From NCBI RefSeq assembly GCF_029167375.1, contig NZ_JARFTP010000002.1:220523-284522 (forward strand): a stretch of 64,000 bases of DNA, read 5' to 3'. The notes below the pieces were generated by a model. It was not told where the DNA came from and made no database searches. It worked only from the letters and a program-made list of their open reading frames with translations. The stretch is from Tsukamurella sp. 8F (GTDB taxonomy: Bacteria; Actinomycetota; Actinomycetes; Mycobacteriales; Mycobacteriaceae). A program made the position numbers and the translations under genes. This document shows positions 18,430 through 27,468 of this stretch, piece after piece. Position 1 is the first letter of the stretch. Each line of letters starts with the position of its first letter.

Positions 18430-20760
18430 TCAGTTATCCAGCCTGCGCAGCGCGGGCGGTAGCGACCCGGACGCGACCAAGGTCAGCGTCTGGGTCGCTC
18501 GCGTCAGTGCCACGTAGAGATCCTGCAGCCCGCGGTCCGACTCGTCCGCGATCCGGCCCGGCTCGACCACGATCACATGGTCGAACTCCAGCCCCTTGGC
18601 GTGCCGCACGGGCATCACCCGTACGGCCGGCGCGGCCAGTGTGCGCAGCCTGCCGACCAGATCGGGGGGCGCCAGAACTGCGGTGAGGCGCGGCGCGTCC
18701 CCGTCCCCGTCCTGTTCCTCCGCCTCCGGCAGCACATCGGCGACGGTGGCGACCAGATCGCCGTCGTCGGGGACGCGGACCAGGCCCGGCGTCTCGCCCT
18801 GACGGACGGACGTCGGGACCGACGACGCGGGGTCGATCTCCTTCAGGACGGCCGCAGCCAGGTCCATTATCGCCTCGGGAGTCCGGTAGTTCACCGTCAG
18901 CTCGGCGAGTCTCCAGCGGCCCGGGGTGTACGGGTCCAGGACGCTTGCCCATGACGACGTCCCCGCGGCCTCGGACGTCTGGGCGGTGTCGCCGACCACC
19001 GTCATCCAACGGTTGGGGATCCGGCGCATGATCATGCGCCACGCCATCGCCGACAGTTCCTGCGCCTCGTCGACGATGACGTGCCCGAACGTCCACGTGC
19101 GGTCCGCGCGGGCGCGGTCGGCGGTGGTGTTGAACTCGCTGACGTTCTGGCGCTCGGCCAACTGCTCGGCGTCGATCAGGTCGTACGCCATCAGGATCTC
19201 GGACGAGTCGAGCTCGTCGTCGAGGTCCGCCGGCGCCGAGCCCGTGAGGATGTCGAGCGCTTCCTGCGCATCGGTGAGACGCTTGCGCCACTCCCGCTCG
19301 GCGCGCTCCGCGTCGGCCTCGTCATCGATGCCCAGCAGTTCCGCGAGTTCGTCCAGCAGAGGGGCATCGCCGGGCGAGAAGCCGTCGGTCGCGCGGGCGA
19401 GCGCGGCGCGGTCCGCGTCCGAAAGATCCGGTGCGGCCCTTGCCAGCCGCGCCGTATCGGCCCACAGGTCCGCGAGTACGTGCTGCGGGCTCAGCTCAGG
19501 CCAGAACTCGGCGAGGACCGAAGTGACCTCGGGGTCGTCCGCGAGTTCGTCGCGGATATCCGCGACGTCCGTCCGCGAGAGCAGTAGCGAACCGTCGACC
19601 AGGGACGATCCGATCGTCCTGGCGTGCTGCTCGGCGAGCTGGTCGAGGGCGGACTGCATGAAGAGCGGCCTGGCGAGGTTGTGCGCTCGGCGCGACGAAC
19701 GCGCACGGCCGCGGGCCCGCGTGACCACCTTCTTGTCGATCGTCAGCGGATAGCCGTCGAAGCGCAGTTCGACCGGCGCGGGAGGCAGCGTCTGCCAGCT
19801 GCGGACGGCCTGCTTCATGACCTCGATCATGTCGGTCGATCCCTTGAGCTCGGCCGCGCGTGACGCGTCCTCCAGGGTCGCCACAACGCCCGGGTAGAGG
19901 TCGCCCACCGTCGAGAGCAGGACGCCGGTCTCGCCGAGGCTGGGCAGCACGCGGCTGATGTAATCGAGGAACGTCTCGTTCGGCCCCACAATGAGCACAC
20001 CTGTACGGGACAGGTTCTGGCGATACGTGTACAGGAGGTAGGCGGCACGGTGTAACGCCACCGCGGTCTTGCCGGTTCCGGGGCCGCCCTGCACGACCAT
20101 CACGCCGCGGTGCTCGGACCGGATGATCGCGTCCTGTTCGAGCTGAATGGTTTCGACGATGTCCGTCATGTGTCCCGTGCGAGCCGCGTCGAGGGCCTCC
20201 ACGAGCGCGGACTCGCCTGCGACGTTGGCGCCGGGTCCCGTGCCGGGATCCTCACCTGCGGTGAGCGCGAGCCGCTCGTCGGTCACCGCCGTGACGCGCC
20301 GGCCGCGGGTGCGTATATGCCGGCGCACGTGCACGCCCTCGGTCTGTGCCGGGGTCGCGAGGTAGAACGGGCGGGCTAGGGGAGCGCGCCAGTCGAGCAG
20401 CAGCGTGGACAACGAATCGTCACCGTCGAGCACGCCGATCCGGCCGATTCGACGGACGGCGTCCTGATCGTCGTCCTGTTCGTCCATGTCGAGGCGGCCG
20501 AAGTACAGGTTGTGCTCGGCCGCATCGTATTTCGCCAGGTCGTCCGTGTAGAGCTGGTGGAAGGAGTCCCGCTCGGACAGTTCCTGCGGGTTCTCGCCGA
20601 CTTCCGCGAGGTTGTCCGTGCGTCGCCGCGTCGCCGTCGCCCGCATCGCATCGATCCGTGTGTATACGCGGTCGAGGTGCATCTGTTCGTCGGCGAGGCG
20701 AGCTTCGGCGGTCGCCGACGGTGCTGTCTGGTCCGTCTCGGTGACGGGTCGAGGCGTCAC
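18430..20760 (-). CDS. HelD/HelR-like RNA polymerase recycling ATPase
   Basis: The 776-residue superfamily-1 ATPase has a coiled-coil N-terminal region (EQMHLDRVYTRIDAMR), Walker A GGPGTGKT (residues 225-232), Walker B and motif II IVDEAQELS, and C-terminal UvrD-like motifs (KGLEFDHVIVVEP; DLYVALTRATQTL). Length and architecture fit actinobacterial HelD/HelR, which pry stalled RNA polymerase from DNA and can protect it from rifamycins. GTG 20760 is preceded by AGGAG. The frame stays open upstream but runs antisense to the DUF3291 gene. I find no rifamycin-associated element upstream. Confidence 0.85.
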   Translation of the reverse strand: MTPRPVTETDQTAPSATAEARLADEQMHLDRVYTRIDAMRATATRRRTDNLAEVGENPQELSERDSFHQLYTDDLAKYDAAEHNLYFGRLDMDEQDDDQDAVRRIGRIGVLDGDDSLSTLLLDWRAPLARPFYLATPAQTEGVHVRRHIRTRGRRVTAVTDERLALTAGEDPGTGPGANVAGESALVEALDAARTGHMTDIVETIQLEQDAIIRSEHRGVMVVQGGPGTGKTAVALHRAAYLLYTYRQNLSRTGVLIVGPNETFLDYISRVLPSLGETGVLLSTVGDLYPGVVATLEDASRAAELKGSTDMIEVMKQAVRSWQTLPPAPVELRFDGYPLTIDKKVVTRARGRARSSRRAHNLARPLFMQSALDQLAEQHARTIGSSLVDGSLLLSRTDVADIRDELADDPEVTSVLAEFWPELSPQHVLADLWADTARLARAAPDLSDADRAALARATDGFSPGDAPLLDELAELLGIDDEADAERAEREWRKRLTDAQEALDILTGSAPADLDDELDSSEILMAYDLIDAEQLAERQNVSEFNTTADRARADRTWTFGHVIVDEAQELSAMAWRMIMRRIPNRWMTVVGDTAQTSEAAGTSSWASVLDPYTPGRWRLAELTVNYRTPEAIMDLAAAVLKEIDPASSVPTSVRQGETPGLVRVPDDGDLVATVADVLPEAEEQDGDGDAPRLTAVLAPPDLVGRLRTLAAPAVRVMPVRHAKGLEFDHVIVVEPGRIADESDRGLQDLYVALTRATQTLTLVASGSLPPALRRLDN

Positions 20761-20861
20761 GGTGCTCCTAGGTGCGGTCTCGGGGTGGTGAGAACAGACT
20801 CTCCATTGTCCACGAAACCTCGCCCGCGCGCTGCCGCAGCGGCTGTGATGCGTTCGGTCGT

Positions 20862-21383
20862 TCAGACCCCGCAGACCCAGTCTTCGCGTTCGACGGCGCC
20901 GGGGCCGCCGACGGTGGGAGCGCGGTCCGGCGCCGGGAAGTGGCGCCTTATGGTGAATGCCTCGGGCGTCGGGCCCTCGGCGCGCAGGATCCGGAGGCGC
21001 GTCTCGGCCTCCGAGACCGACGGGCGGTGCCCGGCCGGCACCCACCAGCACACGGTGTACGCCTCCCGCATGGGCAGGAACCACTCCCGTCTGCGGCGCA
21101 TGATCGCCTTGTGCATCGGGCCGAAGACGAACGCGGCCAGGCTGTCGACGTCGCGCCAGGTCGACATGTTGGTGATCACCCCGACGCCATCGCCCTGGTC
21201 GCCCTCGAAGGCGACGATGTCCGTCGCGTTGCCGTCCTCGGTCTGTAGGCGCCAGACGAATCCCGGTGCCGCATCTGCAAGCGCGTTGACCGGATCGAGG
21301 GCGGAGACGAAGTCGGCCAGCTGTGGGCTGTCGAGGTCGGCGGCGAGTCGGGCGATGTTCACCTGCGCGAGGTCGTACTGCAT
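20862..21383 (-). CDS. DUF3291 domain protein
   Basis: The 173-residue protein has the DUF3291 pattern: N-terminal YDLAQVNIARL, PGFVWRLQTEDGNAT, NMSTWRDVDSLAAFVF and EWFLPM...YTVCWWVPAGHRPSVSEAETRL. This is a ferredoxin-like fold, dimeric alpha-beta barrel type, of unknown role, possibly a monooxygenase-like or haem-binding small protein. It lies 9 bp downstream of the GlxA-type regulator on the same strand and is probably co-transcribed. Confidence 0.85.
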   Translation of the reverse strand: MQYDLAQVNIARLAADLDSPQLADFVSALDPVNALADAAPGFVWRLQTEDGNATDIVAFEGDQGDGVGVITNMSTWRDVDSLAAFVFGPMHKAIMRRRREWFLPMREAYTVCWWVPAGHRPSVSEAETRLRILRAEGPTPEAFTIRRHFPAPDRAPTVGGPGAVEREDWVCGV

Positions 21384-21392
21384 GCCGACAAG

Positions 21393-22349
21393 CTACCGGC
21401 TGAGCGCGTCGAACCGCCTGCGGTAGGCATCCGGTGTGGTGTCGAGTGCGTTGTGCATGTGCCTTCGGAGGGCTACCGGGCTGCCGAAACCGCATAGGTG
21501 TGCGATGCGCTCGACGGTGAGGTCGGTCGTCTCGAGTAGTTGCTGAGCGCGCCGGACGCGAGCTGCGTTGAGCCATTCGAGGGGCCGGGTGCCGGTGCGC
21601 TGCACGAAGTGTCGATGCAGGGTCCGCGTGCTGACCTGCGCGTGCCGGGCGAGCTGCTCGATCGTGAGTGGCTCGTCGAGGTGGTCGAGAGCCCACGTCA
21701 GCGTGTCGCCGATATCGCGCCCTGCGGCCGTCGGCGCGGGAACGGGATCGACGTACTGCCGCTGGTTGCCGTCCCGATGCGGTGGGCTGACCAGTCGGCG
21801 TGCCACGCGATTGGCCACATGCGCGCCGTAGTCCGTGCGCACGATGTGCAGGCAGAGGTCGATCCCAGCCGACTTTCCTGCGGACGTCAGCACGTCACCG
21901 TGATCGATGTACAGCGGATCGGGGTCGACCAGGACTCGCGGGTATCGCTCGGCCAGCTCGGCGGCGTACAGCCAGTGGGTCGTCGCCCTGCGTCCGTCCA
22001 ACAGTCCGGCGGCCGCGAGAACGAACGCGCCGGTACAGATCGAGGCGACCCGTGCGCCCCGGCAGGCGGCCTCCCGGACGGCTTCGACGAGGTCGGGAGC
22101 GGGATTCAGTGCGGCGTCGTGGCAGGCGGGGACGATGACCGTGTCGGCGCGCGCGAGGTCGTCGTATGTGTGCGTCGTCGTGGCGCGGAACCACCTGTCG
22201 ACGGACGCGTCGCGCGGGCTGCATACGGCGAAGTCGTACCAGTCGGTGCCGGCGAGTTCGCTGCGGTCCGTGCCGAATATCGCGCACGGTCCCGCGAGCT
22301 CGAATAGAGGGACACCTTCGCTCAGTGCTAGCGCGACCTTTCGGGGCAT
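21393..22349 (-). CDS. GlxA-type AraC-family regulator (DJ-1/PfpI + HTH)
   Basis: The 318-residue protein has an N-terminal DJ-1/PfpI-like domain (about 1-170) including the nucleophile-elbow segment ASICTGAFVLAAAGLLDGRRATTHW, and a C-terminal AraC DNA-binding domain (about 215-315: QLARHAQVSTRTLHRHF, VERIAHLCGFGSPVALRRHM). It is divergent from an MFS transporter. A dyad at 22371-22388 in the 70-bp gap is a candidate binding site. Confidence 0.9.
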   Translation of the reverse strand: MPRKVALALSEGVPLFELAGPCAIFGTDRSELAGTDWYDFAVCSPRDASVDRWFRATTTHTYDDLARADTVIVPACHDAALNPAPDLVEAVREAACRGARVASICTGAFVLAAAGLLDGRRATTHWLYAAELAERYPRVLVDPDPLYIDHGDVLTSAGKSAGIDLCLHIVRTDYGAHVANRVARRLVSPPHRDGNQRQYVDPVPAPTAAGRDIGDTLTWALDHLDEPLTIEQLARHAQVSTRTLHRHFVQRTGTRPLEWLNAARVRRAQQLLETTDLTVERIAHLCGFGSPVALRRHMHNALDTTPDAYRRRFDALSR

Positions 22350-22370
22350 GGCCGAAAATGTATCACCAGT

Positions 22371-22388
22371 GACAGTCCGGACACTGTC
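22371..22388. promoter_or_regulatory. Dyad operator between GlxA-type regulator and MFS gene
   Basis: GACAGT (22371-22376) and its reverse complement ACTGTC (22383-22388) flank a 6-bp spacer. An outer pair CAGTG/CACTG (22367-22371, 22382-22386) overlaps. It sits centrally in the divergent promoter region. Confidence 0.55.
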
Positions 22389-22419
22389 CGTCGGCCTCGG
22401 CGGTCACGATGGTTGAGGG

Positions 22420-23646
22420 GTGACCGAGACACATCCCCCCAGACGTCCGATTCCCCCGGCCCGTGCCGAGCAGATGCCTCAGCTCGCCGGCCCGACGGTG
22501 CTGTTCATGTCCGTTGCCGCCGCCCTGGGCACCTCCGCGGTCTACTTGTTGCAGCCGTCCGTGGCGCAGGTCGCTTCTTCGCTCCGGTCTCCGATCGGTC
22601 ATGTCGGCATGGCCCTGGCATGCGGCCAGATCGGCTACCTGACCGGATTGATACTCGTTGTGCCGCTGGTGGATCGGTTCGCGCCAGGGCGTGTCATCGG
22701 TGCGCAGTTCGCATGCCTTGCCGCTGCTCTGAGCCTGAGTGCCGCGGTCGCAGACACTCAGCTGCTCGCCGCGCTGATCGCGCTGACCGGGGCGAGTTCT
22801 GTCGTCGGAGCCGGGATGACCTCGGTGGCGGGGCGTCTGACTGTACCGGAGCGTCGGGCGACGACGCTCGGCGTGCTGACCTCCGGCATCTCCGCCGGGA
22901 TCCTGGGTGGACGGATCGTCGGGGGTGTGCTGGCCGATCATCTCGGGTGGCGCGGGATGCTGCTGTGCATCGCTGGTGCATGCGTCGCATTCGCGGCGAG
23001 TTGCGCTGTGGTGCTGCCCAACCCGCGTCGCACGCGTCCCGCGACCGGATACATCGCAGGCATTCGGTCGATCCCGATGCTGTTCGTCCGCCACGCAGCG
23101 CTGCGGCTCGCTTCGGCGCGAGGGGCCCTGTGGTTCTTCGGATTCTGCGCGATGTGGGCGGGGCTCGCGGTTGCGCTGGCGCAGCCGCCGTTCGCATATT
23201 CGCCCGAACGGATCGGCCTGTACGGTCTGGCCGGCCTCTCCGGGATCGTCGCCACCCAGGTCGCCGGTCGCTGGACGGACCGGGTCGGCGCCCGTGCGGT
23301 GATTCTGGCCGGCCTGTCGGTGGCGTTCGGCGCCGCGGCGACGAACGCGGTTGCCCTGCATAGTACGGTCGCGACCGTCGTCTGCCTCGCCTTGTTCGAT
23401 GCCGGGTTGTTCGCGGCTCAGGTCGCGAACCAGAGCACCGTCCTCGCTATCGACCCGGCGGCTCCCGCGCGATTCAACAGCGGCTACATGGTGGTGTACT
23501 TCATCGGCGGCAGCGCGGGAACTGCGTTCGGAGCGGCCGCGGTGGGGTGGTTCGGATGGACGTGTACGGCATTGGTGGTCGCGGCAGTGGTCTTCGCTGC
23601 CGGAGTGCTGACCTGTGCTGTGTCAGCGGATCACGGGGAGGGGTGA
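22420..23646 (+). CDS. MFS transporter (efflux type)
   Basis: The 408-residue protein has about twelve hydrophobic segments, the motif-A-like loop PLVDRFAPGR after helix 2 and a second half beginning near residue 210. It resembles drug:H+ antiporter members of the MFS. GTG 22420 is the first start; an ATG at 22474 is possible since the ribosome site for the GTG is too close. The divergent GlxA-type regulator is the likely controller. Substrate unknown. The last 24 bases overlap the convergent DinB-like gene. Confidence 0.87.
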   Translation: MTETHPPRRPIPPARAEQMPQLAGPTVLFMSVAAALGTSAVYLLQPSVAQVASSLRSPIGHVGMALACGQIGYLTGLILVVPLVDRFAPGRVIGAQFACLAAALSLSAAVADTQLLAALIALTGASSVVGAGMTSVAGRLTVPERRATTLGVLTSGISAGILGGRIVGGVLADHLGWRGMLLCIAGACVAFAASCAVVLPNPRRTRPATGYIAGIRSIPMLFVRHAALRLASARGALWFFGFCAMWAGLAVALAQPPFAYSPERIGLYGLAGLSGIVATQVAGRWTDRVGARAVILAGLSVAFGAAATNAVALHSTVATVVCLALFDAGLFAAQVANQSTVLAIDPAAPARFNSGYMVVYFIGGSAGTAFGAAAVGWFGWTCTALVVAAVVFAAGVLTCAVSADHGEG

Positions 23647-24273
23647 GTGGTCGGCGCGTCCGGTAGCGGCCTCGATGAACGCGATCGGGTCCGCGACCTC
23701 GGCGAGCAGCGCGGCCGTCTCCTGCAGGGCGTCGTCCGCCACCGCGGGTGACATGCCCACCGCGTCGAGTACGTCCAGCAGGTGCACCACCGACTCCATG
23801 AGGATGATGCGGACCGCCTCGACGAGTCGGATGCTGGTGCCTGCCGCTGGCCACGGCACCAGCGTCTCCGCGTCGGCGGCCCGCAGCGTCGCGATAGCAC
23901 GCGGACCGTCGTCGGCGAATGGTTGCACGAGTTCGCCCGGATCGCCTACGGCGCCGGCTCGTCCGACAGCGGCGTCGGCGACGGAGGCAGCCATCTGTTC
24001 CGCCGGACCGTTGAACGAGTTGAAGCCTCGTAGTATGCCCGCGGCGGTGGTCGGCGGCGTGGCCTGACCATCGGTGGAAGGAAGCCCACGGGCGAGTAGC
24101 GCCGGGAATCCCGCGACGTGCGCGTACACGGCGGCCACATCCCAACCGGTGCATCGGGTCGGAGCATGCCAGAGTCTCCCCAGCGAGCGACCTACTTCGG
24201 TCCACAGGGTCCACACGTCGGCCAAGGCGACGACGCGTCGCTCGAACAAAGCATCGGACACCGCGATGCTCAC
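23623..24273 (-). CDS. Maleylpyruvate isomerase/DinB-like mycothiol-dependent family protein
   Basis: The 216-residue protein has the N-terminal mycothiol-dependent maleylpyruvate isomerase domain: TRCTGWDVAAVYAHVAGF carries the metal-ligand His of the four-helix DinB fold, and IILMESVVHLLDVLDAVG carries the others. Such proteins use mycothiol as thiol cofactor or detoxify electrophiles. The exact substrate is unknown. Confidence 0.8.
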   Translation of the reverse strand: MSIAVSDALFERRVVALADVWTLWTEVGRSLGRLWHAPTRCTGWDVAAVYAHVAGFPALLARGLPSTDGQATPPTTAAGILRGFNSFNGPAEQMAASVADAAVGRAGAVGDPGELVQPFADDGPRAIATLRAADAETLVPWPAAGTSIRLVEAVRIILMESVVHLLDVLDAVGMSPAVADDALQETAALLAEVADPIAFIEAATGRADHSPLPVIR

Positions 24274-24334
24274 GACGCATCCTGCGGTGCGCCGGCCGCG
24301 GCGGAGCGGTCGATGGCCACGGTCACTCCTCTCC

Positions 24335-24604
24335 TCAGCGCCGCCGGATGACCTTGATCATCAGCGCGCCCAACACGATCAGATAGACGAGCATGAATCC
24401 GCCGAATGCCATGCTGAGGCCGCCGCCGTGATCGAGGAACGCCGTTGCGATACCGGTCAACGGCAGGAAGGCGATGACGAACATGAGGGCGGCGACGCGA
24501 CGCGACCGCCGCGGCTGAGTGGGTGTGCTCACCTCTCCGGTCCTGAGCCACTGGCGCGCGCTTGCCACCGGCGTGGGCGGATCGGCCTCATCGATCGGCT
24601 TCAT
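24335..24604 (-). CDS. Small two-helix membrane protein coupled to a flavin monooxygenase
   Basis: The 89-residue protein has a hydrophilic, Arg-rich first half and two hydrophobic helices (ALMFVIAFLPLTGIATAFL about 39-57; GGFMLVYLIVLGALMIKV about 68-85). Its start codon overlaps the stop of the flavin monooxygenase by 4 bp (ATGA), implying translational coupling. I do not recognise a family. A membrane anchor or partner for the enzyme is possible but unproven. Confidence 0.65.
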   Translation of the reverse strand: MKPIDEADPPTPVASARQWLRTGEVSTPTQPRRSRRVAALMFVIAFLPLTGIATAFLDHGGGLSMAFGGFMLVYLIVLGALMIKVIRRR

Positions 24605-25809
24605 GGGGCCACGGCCTCGGTCGCATCGGTGGATCCGGCGTCGGCCAGATCAGCGTAATCGGGGAGTCGCACCCCATTGATGGCGCGCTCCAGGAGTTCG
24701 GCGAACCACTCGGACTCGAAGTCGGGTCCGGGCCCGTGCGCGGTGACGTCGCGGCTGCGCGCGTGTAGCCGCGCGATCTCCTGGTTGGCCTCGACGTACG
24801 GTCGCATCTTCCTCTCGTACGCATCGAAACCCGTCGCCGGATCCCAGCCGGCGGAGGCGAGCTCGCCGGCCAGCAGGTATGCACCGACGAGGGCGATCCC
24901 GGTGCCCTGACCCGACATCGGTGATGAGCTGCACGCCGCGTCACCGAGGAGCCCCACGCGTCCGCTCGACCAGCGGTCCATAACCACCTGGGCGACCTGA
25001 TCGAGGTAGAAGTCGGGGGTGTCGTCGATATGCGCGAGAATGCGTGGGGTCAACCAACCGAAGCCGTCCATCCGTTCGCGCAGCAGTTGCTTCTGGGCCT
25101 CGATATCGCGGTAGTCGACGTCGAAATCAACTGCGGGGAAGGAGAACATGGCGACGGCGAGGCTCGCGTCCCGGATCGGACGCAGGCCCGCGGAGCGCCC
25201 CGCCTCCTGGTATTCGAGCATCCACTGGTCCAGCCCGAATTCGTTGGGAACGGTGTAGAAGGCGAGCACGTGCCCGAGGTGGCGGACGAACCGCTCGCGG
25301 GGTCCGAACGCCGCCGCACGCAGTGCCGAGTGCAGCCCGTCCGCGCCAATCACCAGGTCGAAGCGCCGCCGGCTACCGCCCGCGAGCGTCACGTCCACGC
25401 CGTCCGCGTCCTGGGTGATCTCGGCGATCCGGTCACCGAAGACGTATTCGACGCGGTCGCGGGTGTCGTCGTAGAGCACGCGAGACAAGTCACCACGCAG
25501 GATCTCGATCTCGGAGATGAATCCATCGCCGCCGTCGTCCTCCACACTGAAGGTCTCGAGCACGTTGCCGTCGGCGTCGACGGTGTGCGCGCCGGCGGCG
25601 AAGGTGCAGGCGGCACGCACGGCACCGTCGAGTCCCATTCGCCTGACGACCTCACGAGTCACGCCGCGTGCGTCCACCGCCTGTCCGCCCGGACGCAGGA
25701 CGGGCGAACGCTCGACGACGGTCACCTCGGCTCCCCACCGGTCCAGCCAGTGCGCCAGCGCGGGACCGGCGATGCTGGCCCCCGCGATCAAGACCTTTGT
25801 CCCGCTCAT
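24601..25809 (-). CDS. FAD-dependent class A monooxygenase
   Basis: The 402-residue protein has the N-terminal dinucleotide motif LIAGASIAGPALAHWLDRWG (G-x-S-x-x-G variant), the DG motif in LVIGADGLHSALRAA and the ribityl-binding GLLGDAACSSSPMSGQGTGIALVGAYLLAGEL near residues 275-305. It belongs to the hydroxybenzoate-hydroxylase-like group, which oxygenates aromatic compounds or inactivates polyketide drugs. ATG 25809 is preceded by a GGGGG ribosome site. The substrate is unknown. A small membrane protein is coupled downstream. Confidence 0.87.
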   Translation of the reverse strand: MSGTKVLIAGASIAGPALAHWLDRWGAEVTVVERSPVLRPGGQAVDARGVTREVVRRMGLDGAVRAACTFAAGAHTVDADGNVLETFSVEDDGGDGFISEIEILRGDLSRVLYDDTRDRVEYVFGDRIAEITQDADGVDVTLAGGSRRRFDLVIGADGLHSALRAAAFGPRERFVRHLGHVLAFYTVPNEFGLDQWMLEYQEAGRSAGLRPIRDASLAVAMFSFPAVDFDVDYRDIEAQKQLLRERMDGFGWLTPRILAHIDDTPDFYLDQVAQVVMDRWSSGRVGLLGDAACSSSPMSGQGTGIALVGAYLLAGELASAGWDPATGFDAYERKMRPYVEANQEIARLHARSRDVTAHGPGPDFESEWFAELLERAINGVRLPDYADLADAGSTDATEAVAP

Positions 25810-26050
25810 GCATACCCCCGCTCGAACAGCTTCTCCCGGATAGTACCTCGACCTAAGGGGTTCGACCTCACCTGTGGTGAAAACCATTGTCGGCCAATAG
25901 GTCCATGCGAGAACCGGAGAACGTCTCCGATCGCGACGACGAGCTTGCGGTAGGACTCCGTGCTGATGCCTGCGGCCCTTGCGATCTGGAGCGTCGTGAC
26001 CGATCCGCCGACCTCGGTCGGGAGAGCGGGATGGTGGCTTGCACGATCAT
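25806..26050 (-). pseudogene. Probable remnant of a TetR-type regulator
   Basis: In the 250 bp upstream of the monooxygenase, one minus frame encodes VTTLQIARAAGISTESYRKL, which resembles the TetR recognition helices, but nothing before or after matches a full TetR and no good start codon is present. The frame ends in TGA overlapping the monooxygenase ATG. I read it as a decayed local regulator; a short unrelated protein is possible. Confidence 0.35.
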
Positions 26051-26059
26051 GGCACGGCG

Positions 26060-26530
26060 CTATACGTGTGACAGTTCGACCGTCATGAAGACGCTGTTGG
26101 GATCGTGGCGGTACGTGCCGAAGGGGTCGCACTCGACGAATCCGACGGCGCGGTACAGGGCGCGGGCCGGGGCGAAGAAGGCCATGCTGCCGGTCTCGAG
26201 CGAAACCCGGGTCAGTCCGCGGGCGCGAGCGTCGTCCAAGGCATGTAGCGCGAGTGCTCGGCCCACCCCTCGCTCTCTCGCGGCGGGCGCGGTGCGCATG
26301 CTCTTGAGCTCGTCGTGTCCTCCATCGATCGGCACCAACGCCACGGTCCCGAGAAGCTCATCGTCGGGCGCCTGGGCGACCCACATCCGCACGCCGGGCG
26401 CGCGCAGGGCGGCGACATCGAGGGCGTGCCGGCTCGCCGCCGGTGCGGTCGGCGCCATATCGGCGAGGTGTGCGGAAAGGAACTCGACGAGGGTCTCGTC
26501 CGCGAGGTCTGCGTCGACGACTCGAATCAT
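26060..26530 (-). CDS. GNAT-family N-acetyltransferase
   Basis: The 156-residue protein has the GNAT core: LLGTVALVPI, ELKSMRTAPAARERGVGRALALHAL (motif A with R-x-x-G-V-G-R-A acetyl-CoA loop, about residues 86-105) and SLETGSMAFFAPARALYRAVGFVECDPF (motif B). Its ATG overlaps the stop of the ECF sigma gene (ATGA), so the two are coupled. Substrate unknown. Confidence 0.87.
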   Translation of the reverse strand: MIRVVDADLADETLVEFLSAHLADMAPTAPAASRHALDVAALRAPGVRMWVAQAPDDELLGTVALVPIDGGHDELKSMRTAPAARERGVGRALALHALDDARARGLTRVSLETGSMAFFAPARALYRAVGFVECDPFGTYRHDPNSVFMTVELSHV

Positions 26531-27384
26531 GTTTTCATGGAACCAGATCCGGCTCCAGCGAGGAGAGGACGGCCGCGCAGGTCTCTGACATCGATCCGTG
26601 AGATCAGCCCGTTTCGTGTGGCGACGTCGATAGTCGCGATCGGGTGGCCGCCGGGAGCTATCACGTGCGTTGCCCGCCCACCGATGAGTAGCACTGTGCT
26701 GGTGCGGATCCGGTCGACGAAAGTCCTCGTCTCGTCGGCTACGGCTGCCCGCCCGCGCACGACGGCTGCCGTGGGGGTCGGCGACAGCGAGGGATCTACG
26801 GTGCGCGCGCAATCCGGGGCCATCAGATCCAGCATCCGGGTCATGTCTCCGCCCGCCGCGGCGCTGAGGAAGGCATCGACCAGGGCACCGTCGGCATCCG
26901 ACGCCGGCACCGAGGTGTTCTGTGCGATGCGACGCCGCGCGCGGCTCGCATGCTTCTTCGCGTTGTCGCGGCTCGTATCGAGGACGGCTGCGATCTCCTG
27001 GAACGGCACGTCGAACAGGTCGTGCAGCACGTAGGCGATGCGCTGTGGGGGAGTGAGAGCATTCAGGACGATCATCAGCGCGCGGGACACGCTCTCGCGC
27101 TGGAGATAGCGTTCGTCGGCTGCGAGTTCCTCGGCGTGGACCTCGTCTGCCGGGAGGGTCTCCTCGCGGCGTCGCCGTCGCGCGCGCAACTGGTCGAGGC
27201 ATACGTTGCCGAGGACCGTCGTCAGCCACGCGGCGGGTCTACGGAGGTGCTCGGTCTCCCCGTTCGACACCTTGATCCAGGTGGTCTGCACGGCGTCCTC
27301 CGCATCGTGGATCGAGCCGAGTAGCCGGAACGCGATCGCGGTCAGCTGCGGGCGGGCGGCTTCGAAGTCGGATGCCGGTATCAC
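26527..27384 (-). CDS. ECF sigma factor with SnoaL-like C-terminal extension (SigJ/ECF41-like)
   Basis: The 285-residue protein has sigma region 2 (residues 8-75: AFRLLGSIHDAEDAVQTTWIK, LTTVLGNVCLDQLRARRRRREE), region 4 (about 105-160: LTPPQRIAYVLHDLFDVPFQEIAAVLDTSRDNAKKHASRARRRI) and a C-terminal SnoaL-like domain (about 165-275), which in this family takes the place of a separate anti-sigma factor. The WLPEP hallmark of typical ECF41 is not seen, so it may be a relative. GTG start, with AAAGG upstream. An ECF41-like promoter lies at 27389-27415 facing away. Confidence 0.88.
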   Translation of the reverse strand: MIPASDFEAARPQLTAIAFRLLGSIHDAEDAVQTTWIKVSNGETEHLRRPAAWLTTVLGNVCLDQLRARRRRREETLPADEVHAEELAADERYLQRESVSRALMIVLNALTPPQRIAYVLHDLFDVPFQEIAAVLDTSRDNAKKHASRARRRIAQNTSVPASDADGALVDAFLSAAAGGDMTRMLDLMAPDCARTVDPSLSPTPTAAVVRGRAAVADETRTFVDRIRTSTVLLIGGRATHVIAPGGHPIATIDVATRNGLISRIDVRDLRGRPLLAGAGSGSMKT

Positions 27385-27388
27385 CGGG

Positions 27389-27415
27389 TGTCACCTTTCG
27401 CGGGTGTGAGACGTC
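27389..27415 (+). promoter_or_regulatory. ECF41-like promoter
   Basis: TGTCACC (27389-27395), 16 bases, CGTC (27412-27415). This differs by one base from the reported ECF41 consensus TGTCACA-N16-CGTC. It lies between the sigma gene and the divergent DoxX-like gene, so the sigma factor probably transcribes its neighbour. Confidence 0.65.
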
Positions 27416-27468
27416 GGGAGAACGAAACGACCGATCTCCTATCCGACCATCCCATTGGAGGCCACCGT

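Noticed and set aside
20761..20861. Rifamycin-associated element upstream of the HelD/HelR-like gene
   Set aside because: The only symmetry found, CGCTG-N3-CAGCG, does not match the element as I know it, so rifamycin induction cannot be claimed.
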